Assembly: GCF_002797325.1 (NCBI RefSeq)
Contig: NZ_KZ454938.1
Location: 1,128,267 to 1,192,266 of the forward strand
DNA length: 64,000 bases
Source of the DNA: Bacillus sp. FJAT-45037
GTDB taxonomy: Bacteria > Bacillota > Bacilli > Bacillales > Bacillaceae_D
Reading direction: 5' to 3'
Part shown: in pieces, positions 8,327 to 16,748 of the stretch
Numbering within the stretch: position 1 is the stretch's first letter
Layout of the letters: each line of letters opens with the position of its first letter
Notes under the pieces: generated by a model
Told to the model about the DNA's origin: nothing
Database searches by the model: none
What the model saw: the letters and a program-made list of their open reading frames with translations, nothing else
Program-made: the position numbers and the translations under genes

Positions 8327-8727
8327 GGGAATATCTGCTGAAGAACGAATATTCAAACATAACGTGGTATAATGGATACATAAACCAGCTAAAAATAGAT
8401 CAATTATTTAAAGATGATGGAGTTGTCGTTATTTTTGGAATGGAGCAGCTCATCAAAGAGTTACTAAATAACGGATCGATTGAAGAGTCGAGGGATTCGT
8501 TTCGTCAGTGGCTTCATTTTGGACTTGAGTGGGAAGCAAAGAACAAAGGATTTCAATTGCTTTTGATTGGTTCCGATATTGGTAAGGGGATTGTTCCAGT
8601 GAATGCGAGTGATCGTAATTGGCGAGATTTAGTCGGGTGGTGTTATCAAGACATTGTCAAGCAAGCTAAGGTCGTTCAATTAGTCTGGTACGGCTTAAAT
8701 CAAGAGTTAAAAAACGAGGAGGAATAA
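8278..8727 (+). CDS. CobU-like protein with degenerate P-loop, apparent AUU start
   Basis: The frame reads from codon 8278 as I/M-QFITGGAYHGKNKWV and runs 149 residues to TAA at 8725-8727. It is homologous to CobU: a P-loop position with GGAYHGKN (Asn in place of the usual Ser/Thr after GK), then LLLIGSDIGKGIVPVN and RNWRDLVGWCYQDIVKQA, matching the CobU VSNEVGxGIVP and RxFRDLxGxxNQ blocks. Upstream codons back to the in-frame TAG at 8227 contain no ATG, GTG or TTG. AAGGAGGGG at 8263-8271 sits 6 nt before ATT 8278, so AUU initiation is the simplest reading. An ATG at 8440 would remove the whole N-terminal motif. It overlaps cobC by 49 nt and ends 2 nt before the adenosyltransferase gene. Confidence 0.75.
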   Translation: MQFITGGAYHGKNKWVREYLLKNEYSNITWYNGYINQLKIDQLFKDDGVVVIFGMEQLIKELLNNGSIEESRDSFRQWLHFGLEWEAKNKGFQLLLIGSDIGKGIVPVNASDRNWRDLVGWCYQDIVKQAKVVQLVWYGLNQELKNEEE

Positions 8728-8729
8728 AA

Positions 8730-9317
8730 ATGAAATTATATACGAGAACGGGTGATGAAGGAAAGACGAGTGTTATTGGGGGCAGATTGTTTAAAGATGA
8801 TGTTCGTGTTGAAGCATATGGAACAACCGATGAGTTAAATAGTTTTGTTGGTCAAGCCGTGACACAACTTGATAAGAAATTATTTTCAGATATTTTAGCA
8901 GAACTCGAAAAGATTCAACACGAACTCTTTGATTGCGGTGGGGACTTGGCGATGTTAACAGCGAGTGAGAAGCATCCATATAAAGCTAAACAAGAAATGG
9001 TTGATTTTCTTGAAGAGAGAATAGATGCCTACATTAAGGAAGCCCCAGCTTTAGAACGTTTTATTCTACCAGGTGGTGCACCTGCTGCAGCGACTCTTCA
9101 TGTTTGTCGCACAGTAACAAGACGGGCAGAGCGTCTAGCTACGAAACTACAATCGGAGTCTGAAACAAATCCAATTGTTTTAAAGTATTTGAATCGACTG
9201 TCTGATTATTTCTTTGCAGTTGCTAGAGTCGTAAATGCGCGATTACATGTAGCGGATGTAGAGTACGAGAGAAGTGCACTAGTTTTTCGTGATGGAAAGC
9301 GAAAAGAAGACAAATAA
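8730..9317 (+). CDS. pduO: Cob(I)alamin adenosyltransferase, PduO type
   Basis: Transfers the 5'-deoxyadenosyl group of ATP to cob(I)alamin or cobinamide, making the coenzyme form needed by CobU-type enzymes and by the riboswitch. The 195-residue protein carries the PduO/MMAB signatures LYTRTGDEGKTSVIGG, YGTTDELNSFVG and PGGAPAAATLHVCRTVTRRAER. ATG 8730 is 2 nt after the preceding stop, with GAGGAGG in front. It is the last gene of the B12 operon; a large hairpin follows. Confidence 0.93.
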   Translation: MKLYTRTGDEGKTSVIGGRLFKDDVRVEAYGTTDELNSFVGQAVTQLDKKLFSDILAELEKIQHELFDCGGDLAMLTASEKHPYKAKQEMVDFLEERIDAYIKEAPALERFILPGGAPAAATLHVCRTVTRRAERLATKLQSESETNPIVLKYLNRLSDYFFAVARVVNARLHVADVEYERSALVFRDGKRKEDK

Positions 9318-9344
9318 AGAAATATTAAGATAAGTAAAATTAAA

Positions 9345-9460
9345 CAAAAAGAGGCTTGGATATAAGAAAGTGTATAACTGGAAATCCGAACAATGCACAA
9401 AGTTAGCGCATTGTTTGGATTTTTGCTGTGTAAACACTGTGTCCTAGCCTCTTTTTTATT
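9345..9460 (+). terminator. Large nested hairpin closing the B12 operon
   Basis: An outer stem pairs AAAAAGAGGCTTGGA (from 9346) with TCCTAGCCTCTTTTTT (9442-9457). Inside it a 15-bp stem pairs 9382-9396 with 9408-9422 (one G.U), and a small GTGT/ACAC hairpin lies near 9428-9438. The 3' U-run makes it a terminator, but the internal branched fold is much larger than needed for that. Confidence 0.7.
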
Positions 9461-9541
9461 TTTGAAATGCGGATGGAAAATTCATACAAATGTTAAGGTG
9501 CACATAGAGTAGAAATGGAGTTGATAAAGGAGAGTGATACG

Positions 9542-10492
9542 ATGAGGAAACGAACCATAGTGCTTAGTTCTTTCTTTTTTTTGATGACTGCTCAGGTAAT
9601 TAACGCGGATGTTCAAGCTCTTGCAAAGAATCACGTTGAAAGTGTGTTACTTGAAGTGGAAGATCGTAACATACGGACACCTCTTATTTGGGAGATGGAA
9701 CTATTTGATGATCAAGAGGTATCGATCAATACGTTACGACTGAATGACTTTGGATATATACCTGGTGTGGGTCTGGAATTCGATGAGGAGAGGCTAGAGC
9801 AGTTAGCAAGTGAACTCGCACAATCCATTGATCAACCAATGAAGAATCCATCTATAGATAAGGAGGGCAACATCACTCCAGGGCAGGCTCGAGTCATCCT
9901 AGCTGAAAGTGAGTTCGTAGACCAAGTAATGAGTGCTACGTATATGGATAAACAACTCATCTTGCCCATCTATGTGACAGAGCCAACCGTTAGTGAAAAA
10001 GAATTAAAAGGCATTGATTTGCATGAAATCGGGAGCTTTACGACTTATTTTAATGCAGGTGTTCAAGGGCGGTCTGAAAATGTTCGATTATCAGCAGAAG
10101 CAATTAGTGATTTCGTACTCGGTACAGGAGATCAATTTTCGTTTAACCAGGTTGTTGGAGAAAGAACGGTGGACCGAGGTTATCAGGAAGCAAAAGAAAT
10201 TGTAAATAAAGAATTTGTGATGGGGATTGGCGGTGGTATTTGTCAAACATCTTCTACATTATTTAATGCAGTGGAAGCGGCAGGCCTGGAAATGGTTGAA
10301 CGTTATACACACTCAAGAGAAATAGGCTACGTCGACTCCGGCCGTGATGCAACGGTGTCTTGGGGCGGGCCGGATTTTAAATTCATTAACCCTCATCCTT
10401 ATCCGATAATTCTTCGTTCAGAGGTCTCTTTAGAAAGTGGAGAGATTACCGTTCGCGTGTTGACAAATGATAAATACAACCAACAGAGCTGA
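9542..10492 (+). CDS. VanW-domain exported protein
   Basis: A 316-residue protein with an N-terminal signal peptide (RKRTIVLSSFFFLMTAQVINA) and a C-terminal VanW domain: FTTYFNAGVQGRSENVRLSA, GDQFSFNQVVGERT, and GIGGGICQTSSTLFNA with the conserved GGGICQ-S/T-STL. VanW-family proteins (YoaR-like) are often envelope or spore associated; the biochemical role is not established. AAAGGAG at 9527-9533 sets the start at ATG 9542 rather than the in-frame ATG at 9515. It is followed by its own terminator and then the germination operon. Confidence 0.82.
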   Translation: MRKRTIVLSSFFFLMTAQVINADVQALAKNHVESVLLEVEDRNIRTPLIWEMELFDDQEVSINTLRLNDFGYIPGVGLEFDEERLEQLASELAQSIDQPMKNPSIDKEGNITPGQARVILAESEFVDQVMSATYMDKQLILPIYVTEPTVSEKELKGIDLHEIGSFTTYFNAGVQGRSENVRLSAEAISDFVLGTGDQFSFNQVVGERTVDRGYQEAKEIVNKEFVMGIGGGICQTSSTLFNAVEAAGLEMVERYTHSREIGYVDSGRDATVSWGGPDFKFINPHPYPIILRSEVSLESGEITVRVLTNDKYNQQS

Positions 10493-10514
10493 GTCTATTG
10501 ACTTAGCTTTTTTT
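10485..10514 (+). terminator. Intrinsic terminator after the VanW gene
   Basis: AGCTGAGTC (10487-10495), loop TATT, GACTTAGCT (10500-10508) and a run of seven T. The stem begins before the stop codon of the VanW gene and separates it from the germination operon. Confidence 0.8.
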
Positions 10515-10542
10515 GTATTGAACAGATCCTTTTTTTCTATCC

Positions 10543-10572
10543 GCATAATTCTATTGCTTCCATTTCATACTA
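10543..10572 (+). promoter_or_regulatory. Sigma-G promoter of the gerA-type operon
   Basis: GCATA at 10543-10547, an 18-nt spacer and CATACTA at 10566-10572. This matches the sigma-G consensus (gHATR, 17-18 nt, CATnHTA) at every position. It lies about 40 nt before the chosen start of the first germination gene and fits forespore expression of germinant receptors. Confidence 0.75.
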
Positions 10573-10613
10573 ACCATATTAAAGAATATTACTGCATGGG
10601 GATGGGGAGTTGG

Positions 10614-12107
10614 ATGCTTGTACGTTGGATGAAACAACGAATGAAAAAACAACCAGATGAAAACATCGAGAATGTAATTGACTTATTTAATAAGTCAAGC
10701 GATTACACAACGTTTAAAAAGACATTTTATGATCAGGAATATGAATGTAGTTATTTTAAGACGATGGTTGATCAAAATCGCTTAAATCAAGATGTTTTAC
10801 CGTACCTTAACGACAGTGACTCAGCTGAGTTGTCATCATTGATCGACAGGGTTGCCATACCAGATAAAATAGTGACGTCAAAACCTGAAGAAGTTAGAGA
10901 GAAAGTAATAAAAGGATTTTTAATCATACGAAATATGCAGCATCCTAATGAAGTGGCATTAATTAATATAGGCATTGATTCAGATCGGGAGATTACGACC
11001 CCAGAAGTAGAGTTCAGTGTTGCGGGACCACAAGAAGCGTTTATTGAGTCGATTGATACAAATATTAATCTGATTCGAAAGCGGATACCTATTCCACAAC
11101 TTCAAGTAAAAGAGTTTACACTCGGTAAGATAACAAAAACTCGCGTCGCCGTTCTTTATATTGATGGAATTGTCGATCAAGCGAATCTAGATACGATGTT
11201 GCAACGACTTCAAGACATTGAATTTGATCAAATTATTGATTCGAATAGCTTAGCTCAAATGATTACAGATCAGACGATGTCAATTTTCCCACAATTGATT
11301 AACACGGAGCGTCCAGAAAGGGTGTCGGCGGTTCTAACAGAAGGAAAAGTAGCATTCTTGTCCGACGGGTCTCCTGAGGGTGTATTTGGACCAGTGACGC
11401 TTGTTGAGTTCTTTTCATCATTAGAAGATTACTATTTACCATGGCAGATTGCAACGTTTGTACGTTTGCTAAGATTTTTCTCGGTGGCATTCTCTATACT
11501 TGCTACACCTATTTATGTAGCAGTGCTTACATACCACTATGAACTCATTCCAAGAGACCTGTTGTCTACGATTATGGCATCAAGGAGTAATATCCCTTTT
11601 CCACCACTACTCGAAGCGATTTTTTTAGAGTTAACGATTGAACTCCTTCGTGAAGCAGGAGCACGATTACCGACTAAGGTTGGTCAAACGATCGGTATCG
11701 TAGGTGGGATTGTTATTGGACAAGCATCGGTGGAGGCTGGACTTACGAGTAACGTCTTATTAATTATCGTGGCGCTCGCAGCTCTCGCCTCATTTACAAC
11801 ACCTGTCTATCAAATGGGTAACACGATTCGTCTAATACGTTTTCCGTTTATTATATCAGCGGCGTTATTAGGTGGAGTCGGTGTAGCTTTTTGTGGCTTA
11901 TATACGATCGTTCACTTGCTACACTTAACCTCACTTGGACGTCCGTATCTAGAACCAATCTTTCCGCCACGTATAGCAGATTGGCGCGACGCTTTTATTC
12001 GAATGCCTTTTAGTTATATGAATTCAAGACCTGTGTACTTAAGACCACGGGACAAAGGGAGATTTAATTTTTTAAGGGCAAAAGAAAAGCACGATATTGA
12101 TGAATGA
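10614..12107 (+). CDS. gerKA: Spore germinant receptor A subunit (GerAA/GerKA family)
   Basis: Subunit A of a nutrient germinant receptor of the spore inner membrane, about 497 residues. It has a hydrophilic N-terminal half (from NVIDLFNKSSDYTTFKKTFY, through ALINIGIDSDREITTPEVEF and KTRVAVLYIDGI) followed from about residue 240 by the membrane region with PERVSAVLTEGKVAFLSDGSP and ELTIELLREAGARLP. The frame is open further upstream, but the promoter at 10543-10572 excludes earlier starts; among ATGs at 10596, 10602 and 10614 the last has GGGGAG in front. The specific receptor paralogue (A, B, K) cannot be told by eye. Confidence 0.88.
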   Translation: MLVRWMKQRMKKQPDENIENVIDLFNKSSDYTTFKKTFYDQEYECSYFKTMVDQNRLNQDVLPYLNDSDSAELSSLIDRVAIPDKIVTSKPEEVREKVIKGFLIIRNMQHPNEVALINIGIDSDREITTPEVEFSVAGPQEAFIESIDTNINLIRKRIPIPQLQVKEFTLGKITKTRVAVLYIDGIVDQANLDTMLQRLQDIEFDQIIDSNSLAQMITDQTMSIFPQLINTERPERVSAVLTEGKVAFLSDGSPEGVFGPVTLVEFFSSLEDYYLPWQIATFVRLLRFFSVAFSILATPIYVAVLTYHYELIPRDLLSTIMASRSNIPFPPLLEAIFLELTIELLREAGARLPTKVGQTIGIVGGIVIGQASVEAGLTSNVLLIIVALAALASFTTPVYQMGNTIRLIRFPFIISAALLGGVGVAFCGLYTIVHLLHLTSLGRPYLEPIFPPRIADWRDAFIRMPFSYMNSRPVYLRPRDKGRFNFLRAKEKHDIDE

Positions 12108-12122
12108 ATTGGTGGTGAACTG

Positions 12123-13241
12123 ATGGATAAGCCAATAAAAGAACAGTATCTCGTTTCTGGTTTTTTAGTCTTCTTTTTAATACACGGCATGCAAATTGGT
12201 ATTGGGATATTAGGCTTTCAACGTGGAGTCGTCAAAGAAGCGGGGTATGATGGGTGGATCTCTGTGATTGTGGCTGGTCTCGTCATTCACTTTATTATTT
12301 TTTGTATTTACATCTTATTAAAACGAGCGAACGGTGATTTGATTACAATTCATCGTCAAGTCTTCGGTAAGTGGCTCGGCAATGTCATCAGCTTTGTCAT
12401 TTGTCTTTACTTTGTCGCATTAGGAGCCATTATCATACGTGCTTACATTGAGATCATTCAAGTATGGATGTTCATTGACTTACCAACATGGGTAATGGCG
12501 ATCATAACGTTTGTATTGTTTTACTATTTAGTGTCAGGTGGTTTTAGGTCGGTTGTTGGATTAAGTTTTTTAGGGGTACTTATTCCCATTCCTTTGTTTA
12601 TCTTGCTATTAATGCCTTTAGAATTTGCTCATTTTATTAATTTAGTACCGGTCTGGAAGCATACAATTGCAGAGATTGGGCTTGGAGCTAAGGAAACAAC
12701 CTTAAGCTTTCTAGGCTTTGAGATTTTATTAATGTATTATCCGTTTTTAAAGCATAAAGAATTGACACAGAAATGGGCTCAATTAGGGGCAGCGACTACA
12801 ACCTTTGTTTATACGGTTGTCATGCTTATCAGCTTAGCCTTTTATTCAGAAGAACAGTTAAATAAGACGATCTGGGCGACATTGACTCTCTATAAGGTTG
12901 TTAAACTTCCCTTTGTCGAGCGATTTGAATACATTGGGGTTGCCCTGTGGGTCCTTTTTATTGCGCCAAATATCGCAATTACATTATGGGCAGCTAGCCG
13001 CGGGGCGAAAAGAATCTTTCAGATGAATCAGCGGATTGCGCTTCTTATTGCCTTGATTCTCGTATTGATCATTATGATCATGCTCCCAACGAGGCAAGAA
13101 ATTAGTCTTTTTGCATCATGGGTGAGTGAATTTGGGTTTTATTTTGTTTTTGTTTATCTTCCACTTCTCGTTATCCTACAAGCTATCGTTTTAAAGCTTA
13201 GAAAGGGGAAAGGCAATCATGAAAAAACTCCTACTATGTAG
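12123..13241 (+). CDS. gerKB: Spore germinant receptor B subunit (GerAB/GerKB family)
   Basis: A 372-residue, about ten-helix membrane protein of the amino acid/polyamine/organocation superfamily, the subunit thought to recognise the germinant. Features include QYLVSGFLVFFLIHGMQIGIG at the first helix and ASRGAKRIFQ near the penultimate helix. It begins 15 nt after the A subunit and overlaps the C subunit by 23 nt, the normal A-B-C order of these operons. Confidence 0.88.
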   Translation: MDKPIKEQYLVSGFLVFFLIHGMQIGIGILGFQRGVVKEAGYDGWISVIVAGLVIHFIIFCIYILLKRANGDLITIHRQVFGKWLGNVISFVICLYFVALGAIIIRAYIEIIQVWMFIDLPTWVMAIITFVLFYYLVSGGFRSVVGLSFLGVLIPIPLFILLLMPLEFAHFINLVPVWKHTIAEIGLGAKETTLSFLGFEILLMYYPFLKHKELTQKWAQLGAATTTFVYTVVMLISLAFYSEEQLNKTIWATLTLYKVVKLPFVERFEYIGVALWVLFIAPNIAITLWAASRGAKRIFQMNQRIALLIALILVLIIMIMLPTRQEISLFASWVSEFGFYFVFVYLPLLVILQAIVLKLRKGKGNHEKTPTM

Positions 13242-14313
13242 TTTGATTTGCTTGCATATCTTAAGTGGATGTATTCAAACAAGGATCATTGATGAAATTT
13301 CTGTAGTTCGTACTGTGGCTTTTGATAAAGACGAAGACAGGCTTAAGATGTCCGTTAGTTTTCCGACGTTTCTAGAACAGGGAGAACAAAATATTCAGGA
13401 GCGTGATGTAATCACCACTACATCAGACACGGTAAAAGGAGCTCGAATTAAACTTGAACAACAATCTCAAAAACCGCTTGAATTCGGTCAATTAAATGTC
13501 GTACTTATAGACAAAGATTTGGCAACACAGGGCGTTGAGAATATGATTGATTCCCTTTATCGAGATGCCTCAGTCGGTAACAGAATTACAATTGCAGTGG
13601 TGGATGATAGTACAGAGGATGTATTGATGTCAAACCTTGGTGGGGGGGAGCAAACTGGCGTCTACTTATCCGATTTAATACAACAAAATATGGACATTAA
13701 TATGGTTCCTGCGACTAATATGCATGAATTTCTTTTTAGCCTATATAATGATGCCAGAGATCCATACTTGCCAGTTATATCCATTGAAAACGACCGAATT
13801 AAAGTAGTAGGTACAGCATTGTTTAAAGGCGAATTATATCAGCGAACATTGAATTTAGATGATTCCTTTATCGTTAAATTAATGACGAGTCCAACAAAAC
13901 TAACAACGAAGGAATTTCGAATTACAACAGGTGGTGAAGAAGCGATCGCGGTCGTAGAAAAAATTTTCAGCAAAAGAAAAAGGTCAATTGATCAAACTGG
14001 ACCAAATCTAGTGTATAAGATAGAAATTGAATTGAAAGGAGAGATTATCGATTATACTGGTTCGATGAATCTTGAAGAGGATAACTTAGTTAATAAAATT
14101 GAAGGTCAGATTGAAGAAGTCATCAAAAATCGCGGAGAAGAATTATTAGCGCAATTTCGCGACGAAGGTATTGACCCTGTAGCTATTGGAGAAAAGTATC
14201 GTAGTACTACAAGAGATTGGGACTCAAAAAGGTGGTCTGATGAGATCTATCCAACTGTTGAATTTGAGGTAGTAGCAAGTGTTGAGATTCTGAGTTCAGG
14301 TGCGATTGAGTAA
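13219..14313 (+). CDS. gerKC: Spore germinant receptor C subunit, lipoprotein (Ger(x)C family)
   Basis: A 364-residue lipoprotein with signal peptide ending in LSGC (Cys18). It shows the Ger(x)C landmarks: IIDEISVVRTVAFDKDED near the N-terminus, GQLNVVLIDKDLATQG, LPVISIENDRIKVVGTALFKG, and the C-terminal EEVIKNRGEELLAQFRDEGIDPVAIGEKYR. The ATG lies within the end of the B subunit with GAAAGGGGAAAGG before it. Acts with the A and B subunits in the spore inner membrane. Confidence 0.9.
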   Translation: MKKLLLCSLICLHILSGCIQTRIIDEISVVRTVAFDKDEDRLKMSVSFPTFLEQGEQNIQERDVITTTSDTVKGARIKLEQQSQKPLEFGQLNVVLIDKDLATQGVENMIDSLYRDASVGNRITIAVVDDSTEDVLMSNLGGGEQTGVYLSDLIQQNMDINMVPATNMHEFLFSLYNDARDPYLPVISIENDRIKVVGTALFKGELYQRTLNLDDSFIVKLMTSPTKLTTKEFRITTGGEEAIAVVEKIFSKRKRSIDQTGPNLVYKIEIELKGEIIDYTGSMNLEEDNLVNKIEGQIEEVIKNRGEELLAQFRDEGIDPVAIGEKYRSTTRDWDSKRWSDEIYPTVEFEVVASVEILSSGAIE

Positions 14314-14481
14314 TATTTTCATTAATCATGAATAAAAGCCGAAGTGAAAACATATGCTAGTGGAGTATTTGTAAAATATGGGAGTGTAGGCCATACATCA
14401 AGATGATTCTCTATTAGATTCAACACGTAAAGAGATGAAGCAAGCAGAGAACTGGTTTTCCTAAATATTGAGGAGGAAATG

Positions 14482-15282
14482 ATGGTAGACATAATTAGAC
14501 GAGTTTGTATTGCTTTAGCTTTAGCTACGTTTATTGGCGTATTGTTTATTGGTACTTCTGCAGCAAAGGCAGAAGGATTTGAGCAGTCGTTACTCACTTT
14601 AGAACAATCCCTCATCTGGCCGACAGTAGGTGAAGTGACAGATGAGTTTGGAACGAGAGGCGGGATGCATTTTGGGATCGATATCGCCGCCAGTGAAGGG
14701 ACAACAGTTGTTTCGGTTGAGGCAGGCGTTGTCAGTAAATCTTATCAATCAGATACATATGGAGAAGTTGTTTTTATCGAACATGAAAATGGACTTGAAA
14801 CCGTCTATGCACATTTGCATGAACGGTCAGTTCAAGTTGGCCAAGCTGTCCAGATGGGAGCTATAATTGGCACAGTAGGGAACACAGGACGTTCCTTTGG
14901 GAATCATCTCCATTTTGAAGTACATAGAGGGAATTGGAATATTGAAAAAACGGATGCGATTGACCCTATGTATGTGTTATCAGATGAACCAGCTTATATG
15001 TATGCATCGATGGGGAATGAATCTCCATATGGACTAGCATGGCAAGAAGGCGAGGCTGTTTATGTAATGGCTGACATACGAACTGAAGTTTCGGAACTTG
15101 TCACAGAGAAAAAAGAGGAGGCTCTACTAGCCGAGCAATGGATTCAAATTGAGAGCGGAGATACTTTGTGGGCGATTGGTGAAAAGTATCGTGTGACGGT
15201 TGATCATCTCATGAAGTGGAATGATTTAAGCAGCGATGTGATCCATATCGGTCAAACATTGGTTGTTCGAGCAGATGATTAA
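14482..15282 (+). CDS. M23 family metalloendopeptidase with C-terminal LysM domain
   Basis: Exported peptidoglycan endopeptidase, 266 residues. It has a signal peptide or anchor (residues 6-30), an M23 domain with the zinc ligands in GMHFGIDIAA (His63, Asp67) and NHLHFEVHRG (His142, His144), and a LysM domain at about 220-266 (IESGDTLWAIGEKYRVTVDHLM). AGGAGG at 14471-14476 spaces well with the second ATG (14482), not the first (14479). Position after a germination operon hints at a spore or septal role, but the sequence does not decide between vegetative and sporulation use. Confidence 0.85.
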   Translation: MVDIIRRVCIALALATFIGVLFIGTSAAKAEGFEQSLLTLEQSLIWPTVGEVTDEFGTRGGMHFGIDIAASEGTTVVSVEAGVVSKSYQSDTYGEVVFIEHENGLETVYAHLHERSVQVGQAVQMGAIIGTVGNTGRSFGNHLHFEVHRGNWNIEKTDAIDPMYVLSDEPAYMYASMGNESPYGLAWQEGEAVYVMADIRTEVSELVTEKKEEALLAEQWIQIESGDTLWAIGEKYRVTVDHLMKWNDLSSDVIHIGQTLVVRADD

Positions 15283-15290
15283 GTAATATT

Positions 15291-15320
15291 AGGATACTAG
15301 TAATTAGAGTATCCTTTTTT
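15291..15320 (+). terminator. Intrinsic terminator after the M23 peptidase
   Basis: AGGATACT (15291-15298), loop, AGTATCCT (15308-15315) and a T-run to 15320. Confidence 0.8.
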
Positions 15321-15421
15321 GCGTTTTAGTGACAATATTCTCTTTAGTTTATCTATAAAATAGATGTCGTATATGGTAGAATAAACCTTATGAAACTTGG
15401 AAAAGTCAGAAGGTTGGATAC

Positions 15422-15805
15422 ATGAAAGAGAAAGTAATCGTGCGCACAGAGCTTTTTCAATGGTTAAATGAGCAGACAGATCTAAGTACAAATCAAGTTG
15501 ACCTCGTTGATGGTTTTGTTTTTATGCTTCAAAAAATTAATAAACATAAATCGATACGAATGGTTCGAGATCGAGAGTTACATCCACGCTTTTGGAGAAC
15601 ACATGATAAGACATTCGGGTATAGGTTAATGGGGAAAAAGAAAAAAGATATGGCATCTCTCTATCAATTCTATGTTGATGTCGCTTATGCTGAGTGGCTT
15701 GTGATGAGCGACGGACAGTGGTTGATGTTAACGGAACGAGGCAAGATTTATTTACGCATGAGTCGCGAAGACCAACTTGAGACACTATTTCAGCATATTT
15801 GGTGA
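15422..15805 (+). CDS. Hypothetical cytoplasmic protein (127 aa)
   Basis: An ATG with AGAAGG upstream opens a 127-residue frame with no signal peptide or membrane segment. It is rich in basic and aromatic residues; the segment VMSDGQWLMLTERGKIYLRMS near the end resembles the wing part of winged-helix proteins, so nucleic acid binding is possible but not shown. It stands alone between terminator 15291-15320 and hisJ. I do not recognise the family. Confidence 0.6.
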   Translation: MKEKVIVRTELFQWLNEQTDLSTNQVDLVDGFVFMLQKINKHKSIRMVRDRELHPRFWRTHDKTFGYRLMGKKKKDMASLYQFYVDVAYAEWLVMSDGQWLMLTERGKIYLRMSREDQLETLFQHIW

Positions 15806-15870
15806 AGTGTTCTCTTTTTGTCTGAATGTCGTTACATTAAGAGTATACATCATTCAATTGGAGGGATACG

Positions 15871-16686
15871 ATGAGAACAGATTATCATAACCATTTAGAA
15901 AAAGGCGAACTGACACTTGATTATTTGAAGCAATTTACTGATCAGGCACAAGCGAAGGGGATTGAGCATTTTGGTATATCTGAACATGCTTATCACTTTT
16001 ATCAAACGAAAGATATTCTTAGGAATCCTTGGGTTGATGCTAGAAGGTATTATGATATGAACGATTACGTGAATCTGTTTCATCAAGCATGGAGTCAGGA
16101 TATCGATGTGAAGATGTCGATTGAGATGGATTATACGCCAGGTAAACATAATGAAATGAAGACGTTCATTAACCAATATGATTTTGATTATGTCATTGGC
16201 TCCATTCATTGGGTAGAAGATTTCGGGATTGACCTTGCTGAATTTAGAAGTGAATGGGACAAGCGAGATATTTATGATACATATCGCGACTATTATGACC
16301 AAGTTGTCACATTAGCGGAATCCAATTTATTTGATATCATCGGGCATTTAGATCTAGTTAAAATTTTTAAGTATGTACCTGATGATGAAACATTTTTGTT
16401 GGAGCAGTTTGAACGTGCGACGAGCGCATTAGCAAATTCAAAAACATGTGTTGAGATCAGCACAGCGGGTCTAAGAAAGCCTGTTGGAGAATTATATCCC
16501 GATCCAAGATTACTAAAAATGTGTTATGAGAAAAATATACCGATTGTCTTAAGTTCAGATGCTCATGAGCCTGCCCATGTGGGGGCTGATTTTGACAAAG
16601 CTGTTGCGCTTGCTAAATCTGTGGGCTATACATCATTAATGACTTTTTCAAAAGGCGAGAGAAAAGCAGTGTCCCTTGATGCATAA
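15871..16686 (+). CDS. hisJ: Histidinol-phosphatase, PHP family
   Basis: Dephosphorylates L-histidinol phosphate in histidine synthesis. The 271-residue protein shows the PHP metal-binding pattern: DYHNHLEKG (residues 4-12), HFGISEHAYHF, GSIHWVEDFGID, IIGHLDLVKIF and VLSSDAHEPAHVG. ATG 15871 follows TTGGAGGG. It is transcribed alone and converges with serA across a bidirectional terminator. Confidence 0.88.
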   Translation: MRTDYHNHLEKGELTLDYLKQFTDQAQAKGIEHFGISEHAYHFYQTKDILRNPWVDARRYYDMNDYVNLFHQAWSQDIDVKMSIEMDYTPGKHNEMKTFINQYDFDYVIGSIHWVEDFGIDLAEFRSEWDKRDIYDTYRDYYDQVVTLAESNLFDIIGHLDLVKIFKYVPDDETFLLEQFERATSALANSKTCVEISTAGLRKPVGELYPDPRLLKMCYEKNIPIVLSSDAHEPAHVGADFDKAVALAKSVGYTSLMTFSKGERKAVSLDA

Positions 16687-16691
16687 GCGTT

Positions 16692-16740
16692 AAAAAGAGC
16701 ACCCAAAGATGTGAGTTATACTCAGTCTTGGGTGCTTTTT
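16692..16740. terminator. Bidirectional terminator between hisJ and serA
   Basis: AAAAAGAGCACCCAAAGA on the left pairs with CTTGGGTGCTTTTT on the right; an A-run on one side and a T-run on the other allow it to end both convergent transcripts. Confidence 0.85.
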
Positions 16741-16748
16741 GATGTTCG

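Noticed and set aside
9206-9400. Minus-strand ORF over the end of the adenosyltransferase gene and the hairpin
   Set aside because: It overlaps a well-supported gene and a terminator, with no ribosome binding site.
14380-14410. AAATATG...CATACAT as a sigma-E promoter for the M23 peptidase
   Set aside because: Spacer of 11 nt is too short and both boxes have mismatches.
14322-14615. Minus-strand 97-codon ORF upstream of the M23 peptidase
   Set aside because: It is antisense to the signal peptide coding region of the M23 gene and has no ribosome binding site or recognisable domain.
15895-16302. Minus-strand 135-codon ORF inside hisJ
   Set aside because: Shadow frame of a complete, well-conserved gene.
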